Assembly: GCA_029817715.1 (NCBI GenBank)
Contig: JARUPY010000054.1
Location: 248,001 to 312,000 of the forward strand
Origin: Melastoma dodecandrum
Taxonomy: Eukaryota; Streptophyta; Magnoliopsida; Myrtales; Melastomataceae
Reading direction: 5' to 3'
Length of the DNA stretch: 64,000 nt
Under the pieces are notes generated by a model, which worked only from the letters and a program-made list of their open reading frames with translations, did not search any database and was not told the origin of the DNA. The translations under genes were made by a program, and so were the position numbers. Shown here piece by piece: positions 1 through 12,944 of the stretch. Every line of letters starts with the position of its first letter. The stretch's first letter is position 1.

Positions 1-3000
1 TTTGCTTTACTTAGAAACTTTCGGACAATCAGCTGGCTTCGCATGAGCTGTATGTATCACACACGCACATATCGTGTGTGAGATGTCCGAAGCCGGAGTT
101 TTTTTTTTATTCGTTATATGGCCGACGGATCAGGCAAAAATAAATAAAAACTATTGTTTTGGAATTTTTCCAAGTCAATGATGGGAATGTTTGGTCACAT
201 AGACACACACATTTCTTTTGGATGCCCGCCTCATCACGTCGTGATTAATATGTGCAGGTTATTGTCGTTCTTTTTAATAATACTGGCGGTGCTGGGCTCT
301 AAGTGGGTAGTCGGAATGATGGGCCGGCCCACAACTGCCGTATATAGAGGCCCGATTAAGGAAAGCTAAGGAGGCCTACAATCGAGCCCAATAACGCACC
401 CCGGGCTGCAGCAGGTTCTCCCGAGACCATGCAAGATGAGGTGGTCGTCGTCGTCGTCGGTGAGGCGAGGAATGCCAAGGAACATGGCGGCAGAGATTAG
501 GTCGAGTCCGACAAAGAGAAATTAGGAATGTTTTTGTAGCAAAGTCCTACGGGTAGGTTTCGTTTTGGTAGGCACGATGGTTAAGACTGGCAGCATTTAC
601 ACGTTTTCCTTTCTTTTTTTTTTTTTCAAATGGAAACTGTGGTCGTGATGCATATATGCACGTGTAAATTTTAAGAAAAAATGAAAAAAAAGCACTAAAG
701 GGAGAGTAACTTTGATACGATAATTCAGATGATATTTGGTATTTTCATAAACGGGAAAAAAAAAATAACGATCAAAAGAGTTTTAACTTTTTAGTTAATT
801 ATGACTCGAATGAATGAAGTTAAAACTTTTTCTGTTTCTTTAAGGTTAAAAAAAAATGGTCAATATCCACCTCCAGATGTTCAAAAAGACAATGATGTAT
901 GCCTAACTCTATAAGGTCCCATCCCCCGCCGAGCATGGGGAGGAGGAGGAGGAGCCGTATGAAATTTGGTCACCCGGGGCGGGTATCCTCGGATCTTGTA
1001 GCAAAAAAGACATGTTTTTACGTCCTCTCTCTCTCTCTCTCTCTCTCTCTGTGTTTTTTTATAGGTTCAAAACTCACAGTACACTCTTATTTTTCAATCT
1101 GGTTGCACCCATGTTTGTTTGTCCCTTCGGCTACAAACGATTTCTCGTATGAAGAGAAAAATAAGACAGAAAAAGGACACCACGAAAGTATTGCCCTATG
1201 CGGAAACATGATCACCGCCAGTTGCCATACCCTGTCATCGATGCCCGAAAGCATTCGAACAGTCGGTCCTTTGTTTTAACTTCCTTAAAAGATTGAAAAA
1301 GGATATACACTGTCCTCAATTATTTGGTGTGGTGGGCCCAACCCCTGGAATTCAAAGCATGGCCCATTGTAGGCCCACTGGGGCCCATCACATCCGAAGC
1401 CCACATGCTCCGACTGCGACGCAATTATTAGCGACAGTAACCATAACCCCACTCCCACTCCCACTCCCACCCGCCCTCCTCATCAGCATCACTCGAGCTC
1501 CAACCTCATTGCTATGTGTCTGAAACATCAACCATATAAAAGGCCTTGTCCCAGGGCACGGCGCTTGCGAGTCGCTTGGCACTGTGTTTGCAGGTTCGGA
1601 TGTTAGTGCCTGGCCGCACGCGCGTAGCAGTTGAAAGGGGAAATCGTTTCAAAGTAGGTCGAATCACCATATATATGTATCCTCCACCCAAAGAAAAGAG
1701 AAGACATGACCCCAAAAGTCCTTCAAGGATTGGCCTTAGTAGACAACCCACCATTCTCTAGGAAAATAGTTCATTGGGAGGAACGGAAAAAAAGAAGAAG
1801 ATTCCGCCCTCTTTTTCATTTTTTATTTTTACCAAACTTGGGTGTTTCTTATAGGGATTAAACTAATGGGGAATAATTGTTTTTTTGTAAGGTGGGTTTA
1901 TCTGGGTCAGTATTGTTTTTTCTTTATCAATTGATATTAGCACTTAAAGATTGAAATTTTATCATAAGGTTTTTTGATATGAATGGGGGGGGGGGGGTGG
2001 GGGATGGTACATGAATAGGTTGAAAGAGGTCCCATAATTCATTAAGTACGGAACAATCGTTCTCACCACCATATGTGGCCCCAATGTGGGAACACCATCA
2101 ACTTCACCGCCATGTCATTGTCACTCCCCCCTCACAGCTGTGAATTCCCTACAATACAATACATGTTCAGCTTCAAGTACTTCCTTTTTTTTTTATGGTT
2201 TTTGTTTTTTTTTTTTTGTGGGTAATAATGAGTGAATGTATGAAACCTTAAAGGGGACACAAAAGGGGAGGGTGGATGAGGGAACCGAAATCACAAGCAA
2301 GCAAACCGGAAAAGCCTCGTAATCATTCCCTTTTATTGTGAGGAAAATGATTAGGAATGTCTTCAGGTTATTATGCCCGTAAAGAGGGATGCATGCGATG
2401 AATAAAATAATAACAGCAGCAGCAACACACATTTGATTATGCTCTTTGCACAAGATTTTGAATATAGGGACAAAAATCTTTTTCTCATCTGTTCTGAAAA
2501 ACCTTAAAAAAAATAATAAGAACACACATCCGAATTCGATTAATGGCTTCCAAAATTCATAATCCAATCCCTTTTAAAAGAATGTTAAAGGGATGCATTA
2601 TGGGTTATGTATTTTTCATTTTTTTTGTTTACATTCTGGAAAGTGAAAATGAGTAGTGAAAAGCACCGGTCAAAGGAAGTAGAGCAAATTATTAAAAAGG
2701 GTGACGTTAGTCAAATTTAAGAAAGAAGATTTAAAAAGAAAGAAAGGGAGATGGGGTTGGGTTGGATTGGATCGAAGAACAGTAGGAATGAAAGCAGAAG
2801 AGAGTGTTGTGGTTGTGGTGGGGAGACAAGGCATGGCCTACCGAACATGCAGACATTGTGCGTTGAAGCGTATTTTCAGCTGTTCTCTTTTATTTTAATT
2901 TTCTTTTCTCATTTCTTAATTTTTTTATCCCCCCTTCTCCCTTTTCCTTGCTATTATTTTTAAAAGGATTATTACTATTACTGTTTTTTTTTGCTGATGT

Positions 3001-3299
3001 TGGACACGGTGCTATTTGCTAATTCGACCTCTTTCTTTTTTTTTTCCTCCTCGATGATTGACGTCTGCATGTACTGTTCGTGTGCTTGGTACATGATTGC
3101 TTTTGTTGATGATGATGATGTCAGAAGAGCTGGGGAAGAAAAGAAAATGGGACCTTTTTCCTCGATGTGTAAATTGTTTGTTTGTGTGATGGTGAGATGA
3201 GCTATATGAGCTCCTGGCTACTTTGTTGTAAGAACTGAAAACCTCGTATTTTGTTCTGTTACGTTTTTTCATTTTTATTTTAATCTCTGTTAGTGCAGA
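1..3299. other. Non-coding upstream region of the ARF gene
   Basis: No reading frame here resembles a known protein, and the small ORFs on both strands have low-complexity translations. The stretch holds homopolymer and dinucleotide tracts: a CT run near 1025, a G run near 1986, and many poly-T or poly-A runs. The last kilobase presumably includes the ARF promoter, but no core promoter element could be fixed with confidence. Confidence 0.6.
1025..1050. repeat. (CT)13 microsatellite
   Basis: Thirteen uninterrupted CT dinucleotides. Pyrimidine tracts of this kind are common in plant promoters and leaders, but this one lies 2.8 kb upstream of the ARF start codon, so no function is assigned. Confidence 0.95.
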
Positions 3300-3816
3300 A
3301 TTCCCGCAAAGCAAAACATTTTCGAAAGTAAAGAAAAGGGAAAGGTTAAAAAGGCTTTCAAGAAACGGCCCCAGTTGCTCAAGCTCCTCCCGAGCACTAT
3401 CTCCCCGAGGACACCCACTTCGGGTTTCTTGGATTTTTTCTCGTCTTTTGGGTTCTCTGAGCTTAGGGTTGGTGAAAAGTTTTGATCTTGGCGGTGCCCT
3501 TTGTTTCTGGGGAAAGCTTTGTTTATGTGATTTTTGGGGGGTTGTGAAGATCTGCTGCTTCATGTGGTCTGTGGGGGTTGTGGGTTTAGGAAGTGGGTTT
3601 GGGTGAGTCTTTCTGAGGGTGTTGATGAAGCTCCCGGGTACGTATTCTGGGGGAGGGAAGGGTCTGGCTGGTGTTGTGTGACAGCGTTCCTTAATTGGGA
3701 TAGCTGTTTAATAGTGTGATTAAGGTGGTAAAGCTGGTGGAAGGAAGTTTAAGGCAGTCATTTCTGGAGTTTGGTGGTTGGGTTTTTAGTTAGAAGTTGA
3801 GGGTTTTCTTTGAAGT
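3300..3816 (+). promoter_or_regulatory. Probable ARF6 promoter-proximal region and 5' leader with short upstream ORFs
   Basis: This segment precedes the ARF start codon without a credible coding frame. If transcribed, it carries several upstream AUGs: an AUG followed directly by a stop at 3526, a 14-codon ORF beginning near 3561, and an 18-codon ORF beginning near 3626. ARF mRNAs are known for upstream ORFs that lower translation. The transcription start is not visible, so the leader's extent is inferred. Confidence 0.4.
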
Positions 3817-6800
3817 ATGAGACAATCTTCTTCTGGGATCAGTGATTCGCCTCAGGAAGGTAAGAATTCAGTTTATCTACTTAGTAGTTATCTACCACTG
3901 CATCAAGTGATCAAATTAAGCTGCTTTTTGGGCTTCTACAACCTATTTTGCGAACAGTGCATCTTACTGGCCTGCTGCATCATTTGGGAAAAATTGATTC
4001 CGTTTGTTGGTATTAGTTTACTTGCTTAGTTATCTGGACTTTGGAGTGAGATCGTTGTGGATATGATGATGTTTTTATGTCATGCAAAATGGGGACCTCG
4101 ATAGGGAAGTGCAGTTTTCTTGGGCACTATGTTGCTGTGAACCCTGAAAAGTATCTCCGTGCTCCTAGGCAATGTTGATATGCTGGCTATTTGACGTGTC
4201 CATGTGCAATTCGAAGACTACTCTCTTACATGTTCTGGTTCTATTTATAGGGGAGAAGAAATGTTTGAACTCCGAGTTGTGGCATGCCTGTGCTGGGCCT
4301 CTTGTTTCTCTGCCTACTCTTGGGAGCCGTGTCGCCTACTTCCCACAGGGGCATAGTGAACAGGTCATAAACTTGAATGCCGTCTCATGTCTGTGGAGGG
4401 CACCGGCATGTACCCTGTCAGAATTGAGGGGCATGAATTCTCGTTTTATTTTGCCTGAACTTGGTAATGCTCACAGGTGACTGCTTCCACCAACAAGGAA
4501 GTGGATGCTCACATCCCAAATTATCCAAGCTTACCTCCACAACTTATGTGCCAACTTCACAATGTCACTATGCATGTGAGTTTCAGGTTTTTCAAGATAC
4601 ATCTACCTGTATTTATTTTCATTTGATGCATTTCTGATTTTATAAAATTTAGGCTGATGTGGAAACGGATGAGGTATATGCTCAGATGACCCTGCAGCCA
4701 CTGAGCCAGGTAACTTACCTATCTGGGATTGTTTAATTTAATCTTCAAACTTCTTTTTCCTCACAATGCGTTTTACTTTTAGGAAGAACAAAAAGATATA
4801 TATCTCCTCCCTTTAGAGTTGGGTTGTCCAAGTAAACAGCCAACCAACTACTTTTGCAAGACACTTACTGCTAGTGATACCAGCACTCATGGAGGATTTT
4901 CTGTTCCTCGTCGAGCAGCAGAGAAAGTCTTTCCTCCTCTTGTATGTCATGTTTGACCTTGAACAATCTGCCTCATTTTTTACTTCCAGTTTCTACCTTG
5001 GACCCACAGATCACTTCATATTGTGGATGAGATTTGTTGTTTACTCATAACTGTTCTAAAACATTTCCCAGGATTACTCACTGCAGCCTCCAGCTCAAGA
5101 ATTGATTGCTCGGGATCTCCATGATAATGAGTGGAAGTTCCGACACATATTTCGAGGTCTGATCTCCAAGTTCACCCTCTTCTCTTGTCACAGCTACGCA
5201 GGGATTTTTTCATGTTTGTTGCATTGCATTCAAGCTTTTCTCTTTCTCGTGAAAATGTAGGATATCTTCTCTGCATTTGATTACGATAGACTTAGAATTG
5301 GATTGCGTGAAGCATAGAGAAGAAAATCAGCAGATTCGAACTGTATTGACTAATGCTTGACTTTCCCATGGGCACTTGTTCCTCAAGCTTACCCGTGTCA
5401 AACATTTATATAAATTTTTTTCTTCGTGGGTCCTATCTAATTGTTGCACCAATTGATAGGGCCCGTGACTGCGAGTCATCCTATGATTTCTTTCTATTTT
5501 GTGTTTCTTGAGGGGGTATCAGTCGAATGTTGGTGTTGGTAATGATGGAGAAATGAAGAAATTTCTGTCCTATGATTATGTAACATACCGAAATTGATCA
5601 TCCAATAAAGTGGAAAGTGTTCTCATATTTTACCGAATGTCGTATATCAATCTTTCAAATTATTTTAAATGGATCCCTAAATTGATTGACATGATACTGA
5701 AAGAACTACATCCTGGTTCTCCACTTTGGTTGACCACTGCATTTTGCGTTCAAATATACAGGCCAGCCCAAGAGGCATCTTCTTACAACAGGGTGGAGTG
5801 TGTTTGTCAGTGCTAAGAGACTCGTGGCTGGTGACTCTGTTCTCTTTATCTGGTAATATTGTGACATTTAATTCGATGATGTTGGGTGGATTGTCTAAAC
5901 TATCGTATGTGGAGGAAGAATGCATGAGTTGTTACTTTACTGGAATCCTTCCTTATGGCGTACCTTTCCATTATGTCTCAAGTGATCCGTAACATGAACA
6001 AATCTCGCTACACCTTACCTTTTTGCCATAGGAATGACAAGAATCAACTACTTCTGGGAATACGGCGTGCAGTTCGTCCTCAAACTGTGATGCCTTCATC
6101 CGTTCTGTCCAGCGACAGTATGCATATTGGCCTTCTTGCCGCAGCCGCTCATGCAGCTGCCACAAACAGCCGCTTTACGATCTTTTATAACCCTAGGTCC
6201 AGTAACATGTTGTCACATTGAATATATTGATATCGGTAAATGGTAATGTTTGACGTTTCTTTGTACAGGGCAAGCCCTTGTGAATTTGTTATACCTTTGG
6301 TCAAGTATGTGAAAGCCGTCTATCATGCAAGGATCTCGGTGGGAATGAGATTTCGAATGCTTTTTGAGACGGAGGAGTCCAGTGTCCGCCGGTAAAATTC
6401 TGACAACCGCCATACTGGCCAATTATGCTAAGCATGTTTATCATCTGGTCCGCTGAGTGTTGGACCTTACAAGGCATTCTGTGAACACAGCTGTTTTTCA
6501 GTTTGCAGTCAATTCACTGATGAGTCATTTGTTTTGTACTGAAGATAATCTTCCTTGCAGTGGCCTTTTGACTATATCTTTGGCACCAGTTTAACATGCT
6601 CTTCTATTCACGTTATATGCTGATATATTTTTGCACTCACTATTCTATATCACACCGTATGTTGTATTGTCTTCTGTGTTTTAGTATTTTATCCCCTTGC
6701 TTCCTGTCCAGTTCTATAGCGTGAAATATTTCATTCTTTATTTTTGCTTTGTATATCACTTACTTCCATATTGTTCTTGCAGATACATGGGAACAATAAC

Positions 6801-9132
6801 TGGCATTAGCGATTTAGATCCTGTTCGCTGGCCTAACTCCCATTGGCGCTCAGTGAAGGTTGATTTAGGAAAACTAGGAAAAACTTGAATTCGGAGCCTC
6901 TTTTCCATCAAACATTAGACAACCAACTTGAACATAAAGGATCTATTTCTAGTGTATTGGATAACGTGGAAATTCTTTCTAAAATGCAGGTTGGATGGGA
7001 CGAGTCCACTGCCGGGGAGAGGCAACCTAGAGTGTCATTGTGGGAGATTGAACCACTGACAACATTCCCAATGTATCCTTCCCCATTTCCGTTAAGGCTG
7101 AAACGCCCTTGGACTTCCGGTTTACCTAATTTCCCAGGTATCCCTGGTGTGGTTTAATCACCTCTCATAAGATTATTGCAGCTGCTGCCCGCTTCATCAT
7201 CTTCTGACCAGCTTGTTTTCTTGTGACAGTTCTGAAAGACGGGGATATGAGTGTTACTTCTCCTCTAATGTGGCTGCAAGGGGGCCTTGGACACCCTGGA
7301 GTTCCATCTATGAATTTACAGGGGATCGGGAGAAGTGGAGTACCTTGGATTCAACAAAAGTTCGACGGGTCTACTCCTGGTCTGCAGCCCGACTTGTATG
7401 ATCCAATGACTGCTGCTACTGTCTTCCAGGAAATTAGGACAGTCAATCCTTCGAAAAATCTGTTTCAGTCTGTTATGCAAGTCCAGCAGTCGCCAGATAT
7501 CACCGGGACTTCTTCGTTCCTCCATAGGCAAATGTTGCTGCAATCTCAATCTCCTCCAGCTATTTTTCGGGGTTCTCAAGATGACAGTGTTCCTTCCCGA
7601 GCTCTTGGGATTCAACAGGAGTTGCTCCCCAGCCAAAATATCCTTTTCAGTCATCATCAGCAGCAACAGAAACAGCCGCAGCAACATAAACTTCCAGAGT
7701 CTCCACAACTCACCCCACTATCAGCTCAACCACAACTCTCGAATCCTCTGTCCCCCCTACAACAGCTTGCTTCTTCTAGTCAATCACACTCTGCTTCTCC
7801 TCACCCAGTCTCACAGTGCCAGCAAATAAGCTTTTCTGAGAGTAATGGGAGCATGGCGGGTGCCTCTGATGTGTCATCAATGCAAAGTTTCTTGGGCTCT
7901 TTACCAGATGGAGCATCACATCTGATCAGTTTGACAGGATCGACTAATGTAATCCATTCTTCCTTTTCGTCATTAAGAGATTAATATTAGTCAAAGTCCT
8001 CTAAGTATCTGCCCTGCAGGTAGAGCAACTGGGAACATCTCAATCGAATGGCTTCGGACTTACAAGTTTGTTGCCTCCTTTTCCCGGGAGAGATTGTTCA
8101 CCATATCAAAGTGCTGCTTACCCCAACAACAGTCTTTTGTTTGGAGTGAACATGGACTCTTCTCCTATTTTGCTGCAAAATGGGATGTCTCAACTTAGAA
8201 ATGTCAACAACAACAATGGAACAGATGCTTTTTCTGGTCCATTTTCTGCCACTAGTTATACTGGTGTTGCTGGTGCAGATTTTCCATTTAACCCAGATAC
8301 GAGAGCATCAAGTTGTGTTGGTGAATCGGGTTTCTTGCAGTCTTCAGAGAATGTTGACCAAGCAAACCCTTCGAGTGGAACCTTTGTGAAGGTGCGTAGT
8401 ATACACAGAAAATCTCGAACCTTTCATTTATTATTTTCACAGCTGCCGCGAAATTATGTTTTATCTTGTGCCTTTTATTTTCCTCTTCCTTATAATACAT
8501 AGAAAAGAATTTGGGCAGAGTATCCATTTGACTGTCAACAAGTTGTTACTCTGGTTATTGGTGAATCTATGGACCTTAACTTCTTTATGTCCACTGATAG
8601 TTTTTATGATTACTCCACAGGTTCACAAATCGGGGTCCTATGGTAGGTCTTTGGATATTTCCAAGTTCAGCAGCTATGATGAGTTGCGCGTTGAACTTGC
8701 TAGATTGTTTGGCCTTGAAGGCCTACTAGAGGACCCTCAGAGATCAGGCTGGCAGCTTGTATTTGTTGACCGGGAGGATGATATTCTTCTCCTCGGCGAC
8801 GACCCTTGGCAGTGAGTACTTGTTCTTGTTCAGCTTCTTCCCTGAGTTCGTACCATTGAAACCAATAATTTGTGTATATGGGATCTTGGCGGTTGGTTTA
8901 ACTAATGACGCATTTCTGCCAAAATATGTTCAGGGAGTTTGTGAACAGTGTCTGGTACATCAAGATTCTTTCTCCTCTGGAAGTACAGCAACTGGGCAAG
9001 AAAGGCTTCCGTCCAGGCAATCCCTCCTCGATCCATAGGCCCGGTGCTGGGAATTGTGATAACATTGGGAGTCAGAATGACCTGAGGAGCTCCGGCAGTG
9101 TGATTGCCCCTATGGGCTCTCTTGAATACTGA
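3817..9132 (+). CDS. Auxin response factor, ARF6-type transcriptional activator (15 exons, 879 aa)
   Basis: This encodes a nuclear activator that binds auxin response elements. Exons: 3817-3859, 4251-4363, 4477-4575, 4653-4709, 4783-4941, 5072-5156, 5762-5852, 6032-6196, 6269-6391, 6783-6858, 6990-7137, 7230-7948, 8020-8391, 8621-8811 and 8934-9132. They join in frame with GT-AG introns to 880 codons including the stop. The N-terminal dimerisation region begins with [18 protein letters not shown]. The B3 DNA-binding domain spans about residues 125-230 ([19 protein letters not shown], then [20 protein letters not shown]). The ARF domain follows ([19 protein letters not shown]). A glutamine- and serine-rich middle region at about 400-690 marks an activator ARF. 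The C-terminal PB1 domain (about 758-850) keeps the acidic [14 protein letters not shown] motif. The C-terminal tail (GNCDNIG...) favours ARF6 over ARF8. Introns 2, 6 and 8 have weak but valid GT donors. Confidence 0.93.
8740..8760 (+). promoter_or_regulatory. miR167 target site in ARF exon 14
   Basis: These 21 bases encode most of RSGWQLV in the PB1 domain and contain AGATCAGGCTGGCAGCTTGT, complementary to plant miR167 with a mismatch near the middle and at the ends. A miR167 site at this position is a hallmark of ARF6 and ARF8, where the microRNA directs mRNA cleavage. The site looks intact, so post-transcriptional control is probably retained. Confidence 0.9.
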
Positions 9133-9446
9133 AGCCATCTTGCTTAACCATAAAGATACTCTAGTCGCGGTAATTTCTATTTACGTTGTCGTCCCATAAT
9201 CTCCTCGGGTCATCTTCTCTGGACTTATGTATTACTGTATCGCTTGTTTTATTTATCCAGTCTGGTCCTAAATGTATTACAACAATTAAAGGAAAGGCCG
9301 TCCTCTCCTAGTGCAATGTATGCTGTTGTTGTATTGAACAAAATACACTATGCAAAGTTCCGACTATGTCATCATGTGATCTTGCTGTGTAAGAACCGGG
9401 GGGGAAGGAGTGGTTCTTGCCGGAAACGGGTAAACTCGTAATGGCA
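9133..9446. other. Convergent 3' region between ARF6 and the first WAKL gene
   Basis: The two genes end tail to tail with about 314 bases between stop codons. Both 3' untranslated regions must lie here or overlap. No clear polyadenylation signal could be assigned to either gene. Confidence 0.5.
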
Positions 9447-11847
9447 TCACCAGCTTTGGCTCGACAACAGTGGGTCCCCATCCCCATCAGTCAGCATAAT
9501 GACGTCGTGGTCACCATAGTTATATCCATGTGCTTCACTCGCGCCTCGTTGACTTTGCAGAGCTCCGGAAGGAAAATTGGTTCTCATGATGTCGTCCAGC
9601 TCTGTGCTCACGTCTTTCATCGTGGGTCGATTACGGCCATGCAAGTGCAGGCACCTCTTTGCGAGACTGGCGACCCTGACAATCTCCTGTTGTCCACCTT
9701 GCTTCATCACCTGAGGGTCGATGATGTCGAACAGCTGGTTTTCCTCCATGGAAGTTATGAAGTAAGTCGCGAGGCTTCTCCCTTCTTCGGCTCTGGCCAA
9801 GGAGATCGGCTTTTGTCCTGTCAAGAGCTCGACAAGCACCACCCCGAAGCTATACACGTCACTCTTGTCCGTGTATTGGCTGGACTGGAAGTATTCTGGG
9901 TCCAAGTAACCGAACGTTCCTTGCACCAGTGTTGTCACGTGGGTTTGGTCTATGGAAACGGATTTCGAGGTTCCAAAATCAGCGACTTTTGCCCGATACT
10001 TCTCGTCGAGGAGGGTATTGCTGGACTTGATATCCCTATGATAGATTGGTATGGATGCGGCCGAGTGTAAGTAGAATAGAGCCCCTGCCACTTCTGCTGC
10101 AATACGCAGACGCACCTCCCAGGTCACCAGGAACTCCTCGTTAGGATTGTGCAGGTACTGGAAAAGTGTCCCATTTGGGATGAACTCATATACCAGGAGA
10201 GGAACCTCGGTTTCGAGACAAAATCCTAGTAACTTGACGACGTTCCGGTGATTGATCTGCGACAGGATGATAACTTCATTGATGAACTGCTCAAGCTTGT
10301 TCTCCTCCACCCCAGTCGACTTCTTGATCGCAACTATTCGACCGTCCGTCAGCATCCCTTTGTACACAGTTCCTTGCCCACCCTTGCCAAGGACTCTGCT
10401 CTCATTAAAATTGTCGGTTGCAATTCCTAATTCCTTCGAGGCGAAAACTCTGCTCTTCTCCACCATTCCATCGGGTGAATCAAGTTGCTGCTGTAGCAAA
10501 AGCCCTCCGTTTTGCTTAAAATACTTCTTCTTCAGGTTGATTTCCTGCCTCTTCTTAATAAATCTGTGAAGCCTCCACAAGCCGAAGAGCAGAAGCAGCA
10601 CCCCTATTGCAGATCCAATCCCTACACCACGAGAAATGACTAAGAATACACTTCAATTAAAGCAATGCATTTCGTCTGTTGAATGGTTGCAAGCCATACT
10701 TGCCTATCATTACGAACTTGGCAGTCCGGCCAGTATCGACACATTTGAATGTTCCAGGTTCATTTACACATGTTTTGCACGAACTGTCGTTCATATATTC
10801 ACACTCGTTGATATCTGCAAAAGATACGAGATGAAGAGTCACCTCAGCAGCTGTTAGAATAAATAATCGAATTGTTCAAGGAGTAAGGAATCAAGACGAG
10901 AAGCAGAGTGACAGGGTAGGTAGATTGCCTTGACATCCATCGGCCAGGTAAGGGTTTCCGCTGTAGCCCATGCGACAGTAACACTGGTAGAACGGCTTCT
11001 GGTTGAATGCTTGAGTGATCAGGCTATTTGCACCACAAGAACGCAAATTATCGCTTCTCAATTGATTGTAGAGATCAGTGCCATTTGAGATCCCCCATTC
11101 AAGCACCACAGGGACCATTTGACTGTTGAGGAGTAAGGACTTTAGTCCTGAATATCTCAACTCCGACCACGACTGATCGGCCAGGAATGCAAAGTTGCAC
11201 TCCTCGTCCCCTGCCTCCTTGAAATCCACTGTAAAATCCTGAAGATTAGAAGGAAGATTCGTCTGGCAACAACTGCTGTTGGTTGGACACGTTCCAATAG
11301 AGCTAAAATTCCCATCCCTACATTCAGACTTGCAACCGAACACTTCAGACTTGCTGCTGCTGCTGCAGGAAGCACAACCAAACTGTGTGGACTCGCTGCT
11401 GGTCATCAAAGCCAAGAGGTTGCATCCAATTGCAGTGAAAACATTCATCGTCTGGGAGAAAATGAATTGGCTCCCTTTCAAGTTCACTGGGATGCCAGTT
11501 CCGCTACCTGCACAGCTTGCGTTTGAAAACATAGGGATGCTGATCTGGATCATCCCATTTACCCCGATCTGATAGTAATCTGGCAATGAGATGTTGAGCA
11601 CCTCGGAGGCGATCTTCTTCAGGTACGGTGTCGACGAATTTGGGTTGTTTCGACTTCGACAGTCTATCTCGTACCACTCGTCCAGGAAGCAGCCGGGTCC
11701 GACTCCAAAGGGGAAAGGGATGGGAACACCTCCACATTCTGCCGTACAATTGGGCTTGGATCCAGAAGGTGATTCTGCCGATGAATGAACGTTTACTGCT
11801 AATCCTTGAAGCAGAACAAACACGAGGAGCACCAGCCGCGACATCAT
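9447..11847 (-). CDS. Wall-associated receptor kinase-like protein (WAKL copy 1, 734 aa)
   Basis: This is a predicted plasma-membrane receptor kinase that binds cell-wall pectin or related ligands. Exons on the minus strand: 11847-10929, 10814-10704 and 10621-9447. The start is the first ATG in frame, followed by a hydrophobic signal peptide ([18 protein letters not shown]). Exon 1 encodes the GUB_WAK galacturonan-binding domain with the [11 protein letters not shown] motif. Exon 2 is a short EGF-like module beginning DINEC. Exon 3 has a membrane segment near 346-360 and a kinase with glycine loop GKGGQG (422-427), ATP lysine K443, HRDIKSSN (catalytic Asp 540), DFG (558-560) and GYLDPEY. All catalytic residues are present. 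Both introns appear to begin with GC rather than GT (CAAG/GCAATC at 10928 and ATAG/GCAAGT at 10703), while the paralogues have GT at the same sites. Confidence 0.88.
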
Positions 11848-12944
11848 GAAAAGGGCTTCTTTGCAGAGAAGAAACAAACCGAACGGGGATTATCGATCGT
11901 GTTTGATCTGACTTTCTGTTTGGCCCTTTAAAGGAGATTTCACTATGGATGCTTCCAAGGACTAATGACCTGTTAAACGCTCGCTTTCATTCGTTGCAGC
12001 ATACGAATATTGACTCAGAAGAGCCTTGGCCGTCATTGACTGGGTCACGTAGAATGAGTCCGAATGACTCGATATGTCATGCCTGCCACACGGCGATCTT
12101 CGCATGAGGAATTAGTTGTCTTTTTTAATGCGGATGACTTCAATACAGTAATCACTCAGCGTGAATGAACAGACATGTTGCGGTCTATGAACGATGGTTG
12201 ACATGAATTAAAATCTCGGGCCTGAATTAATTAATAGAAGCCTATACAAAAACCATCAGGTTAGCCCATCATATGAATGGAGGATAAAAGATTATTACGG
12301 CTGCGAATTCATACTAAGTCTACGATGGGCTATCTGGAGATCAGAAAAGATGTTGACTCCGAGATTACAGAAGTGGGTTAAGAGACTATATCCCCGAGAC
12401 AATATTCTAGCCGAGAAAAATAAGGGAAATGTGGTTCACATCTTTGGATATCAGATTTAATATAAAAGGAGTAAGATTTTTTTTAAACAACACATACATT
12501 CATCTAAGTCTGAAAGTGCGTTGTTTGTCTAATCTCAGTTCTCAGCCCTCAACGCTCCGCTTTCTAACATCTTGTTCCCAATTTGCGTCCAAACCATTCC
12601 GTCGTCCGACATTCGTCCACATCCGCATCTGCATCCGCTATACCGCTACCGCCGGAGATAAGATTCCACCGCTCAAGTAATGGAAAATTTCGTACGATCT
12701 CAAGAAATAGAAAGAAATTGTTGCCAAGATTGCTAAAATGAAAATGAGATAATTCAAGACTGGCAACTTAGTATAAATATATATATATAATATTTTATTA
12801 CCGTACATATATAGGTGCAACCTAATTGTTATTAGGCATTGTATACGAACACGGATATATTGTCTTTTTTTAAGTAATTGCCTGTCCGTTGCCTTCTCCT
12901 CTCTTTCTTCGTTCATATGGACCGCACAACGAACGGACTTGTCC
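11848..12944. other. WAKL1 upstream region; proximal part duplicated at 13.0-13.3 kb
   Basis: This holds the promoter of WAKL copy 1. The first 300 bases or so recur in diverged form at about 13009-13305. The rest, about 12200-12940, is AT-rich and contains no credible gene; short frames here are chance. Confidence 0.6.

Noticed and set aside
2193..2567. 124-codon open frame on the minus strand with hydrophobic stretches
   Set aside because: It begins at a non-ATG codon, is driven by poly-A/T composition and matches no family; it lies in the promoter region of the ARF gene.
3012..3563. 183-codon open frame on the minus strand
   Set aside because: Lysine-, arginine- and serine-rich low-complexity translation over what is probably the ARF promoter and leader.
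6859..6889. Possible early stop in the ARF gene at [10 protein letters not shown]
   Set aside because: This is intron 10 read-through; splicing at 6858/6990 restores the conserved [17 protein letters not shown].
9417..10070. 217-codon plus-strand open frame
   Set aside because: It is the antisense shadow of the WAKL copy 1 kinase exon, which has full motif support on the other strand.
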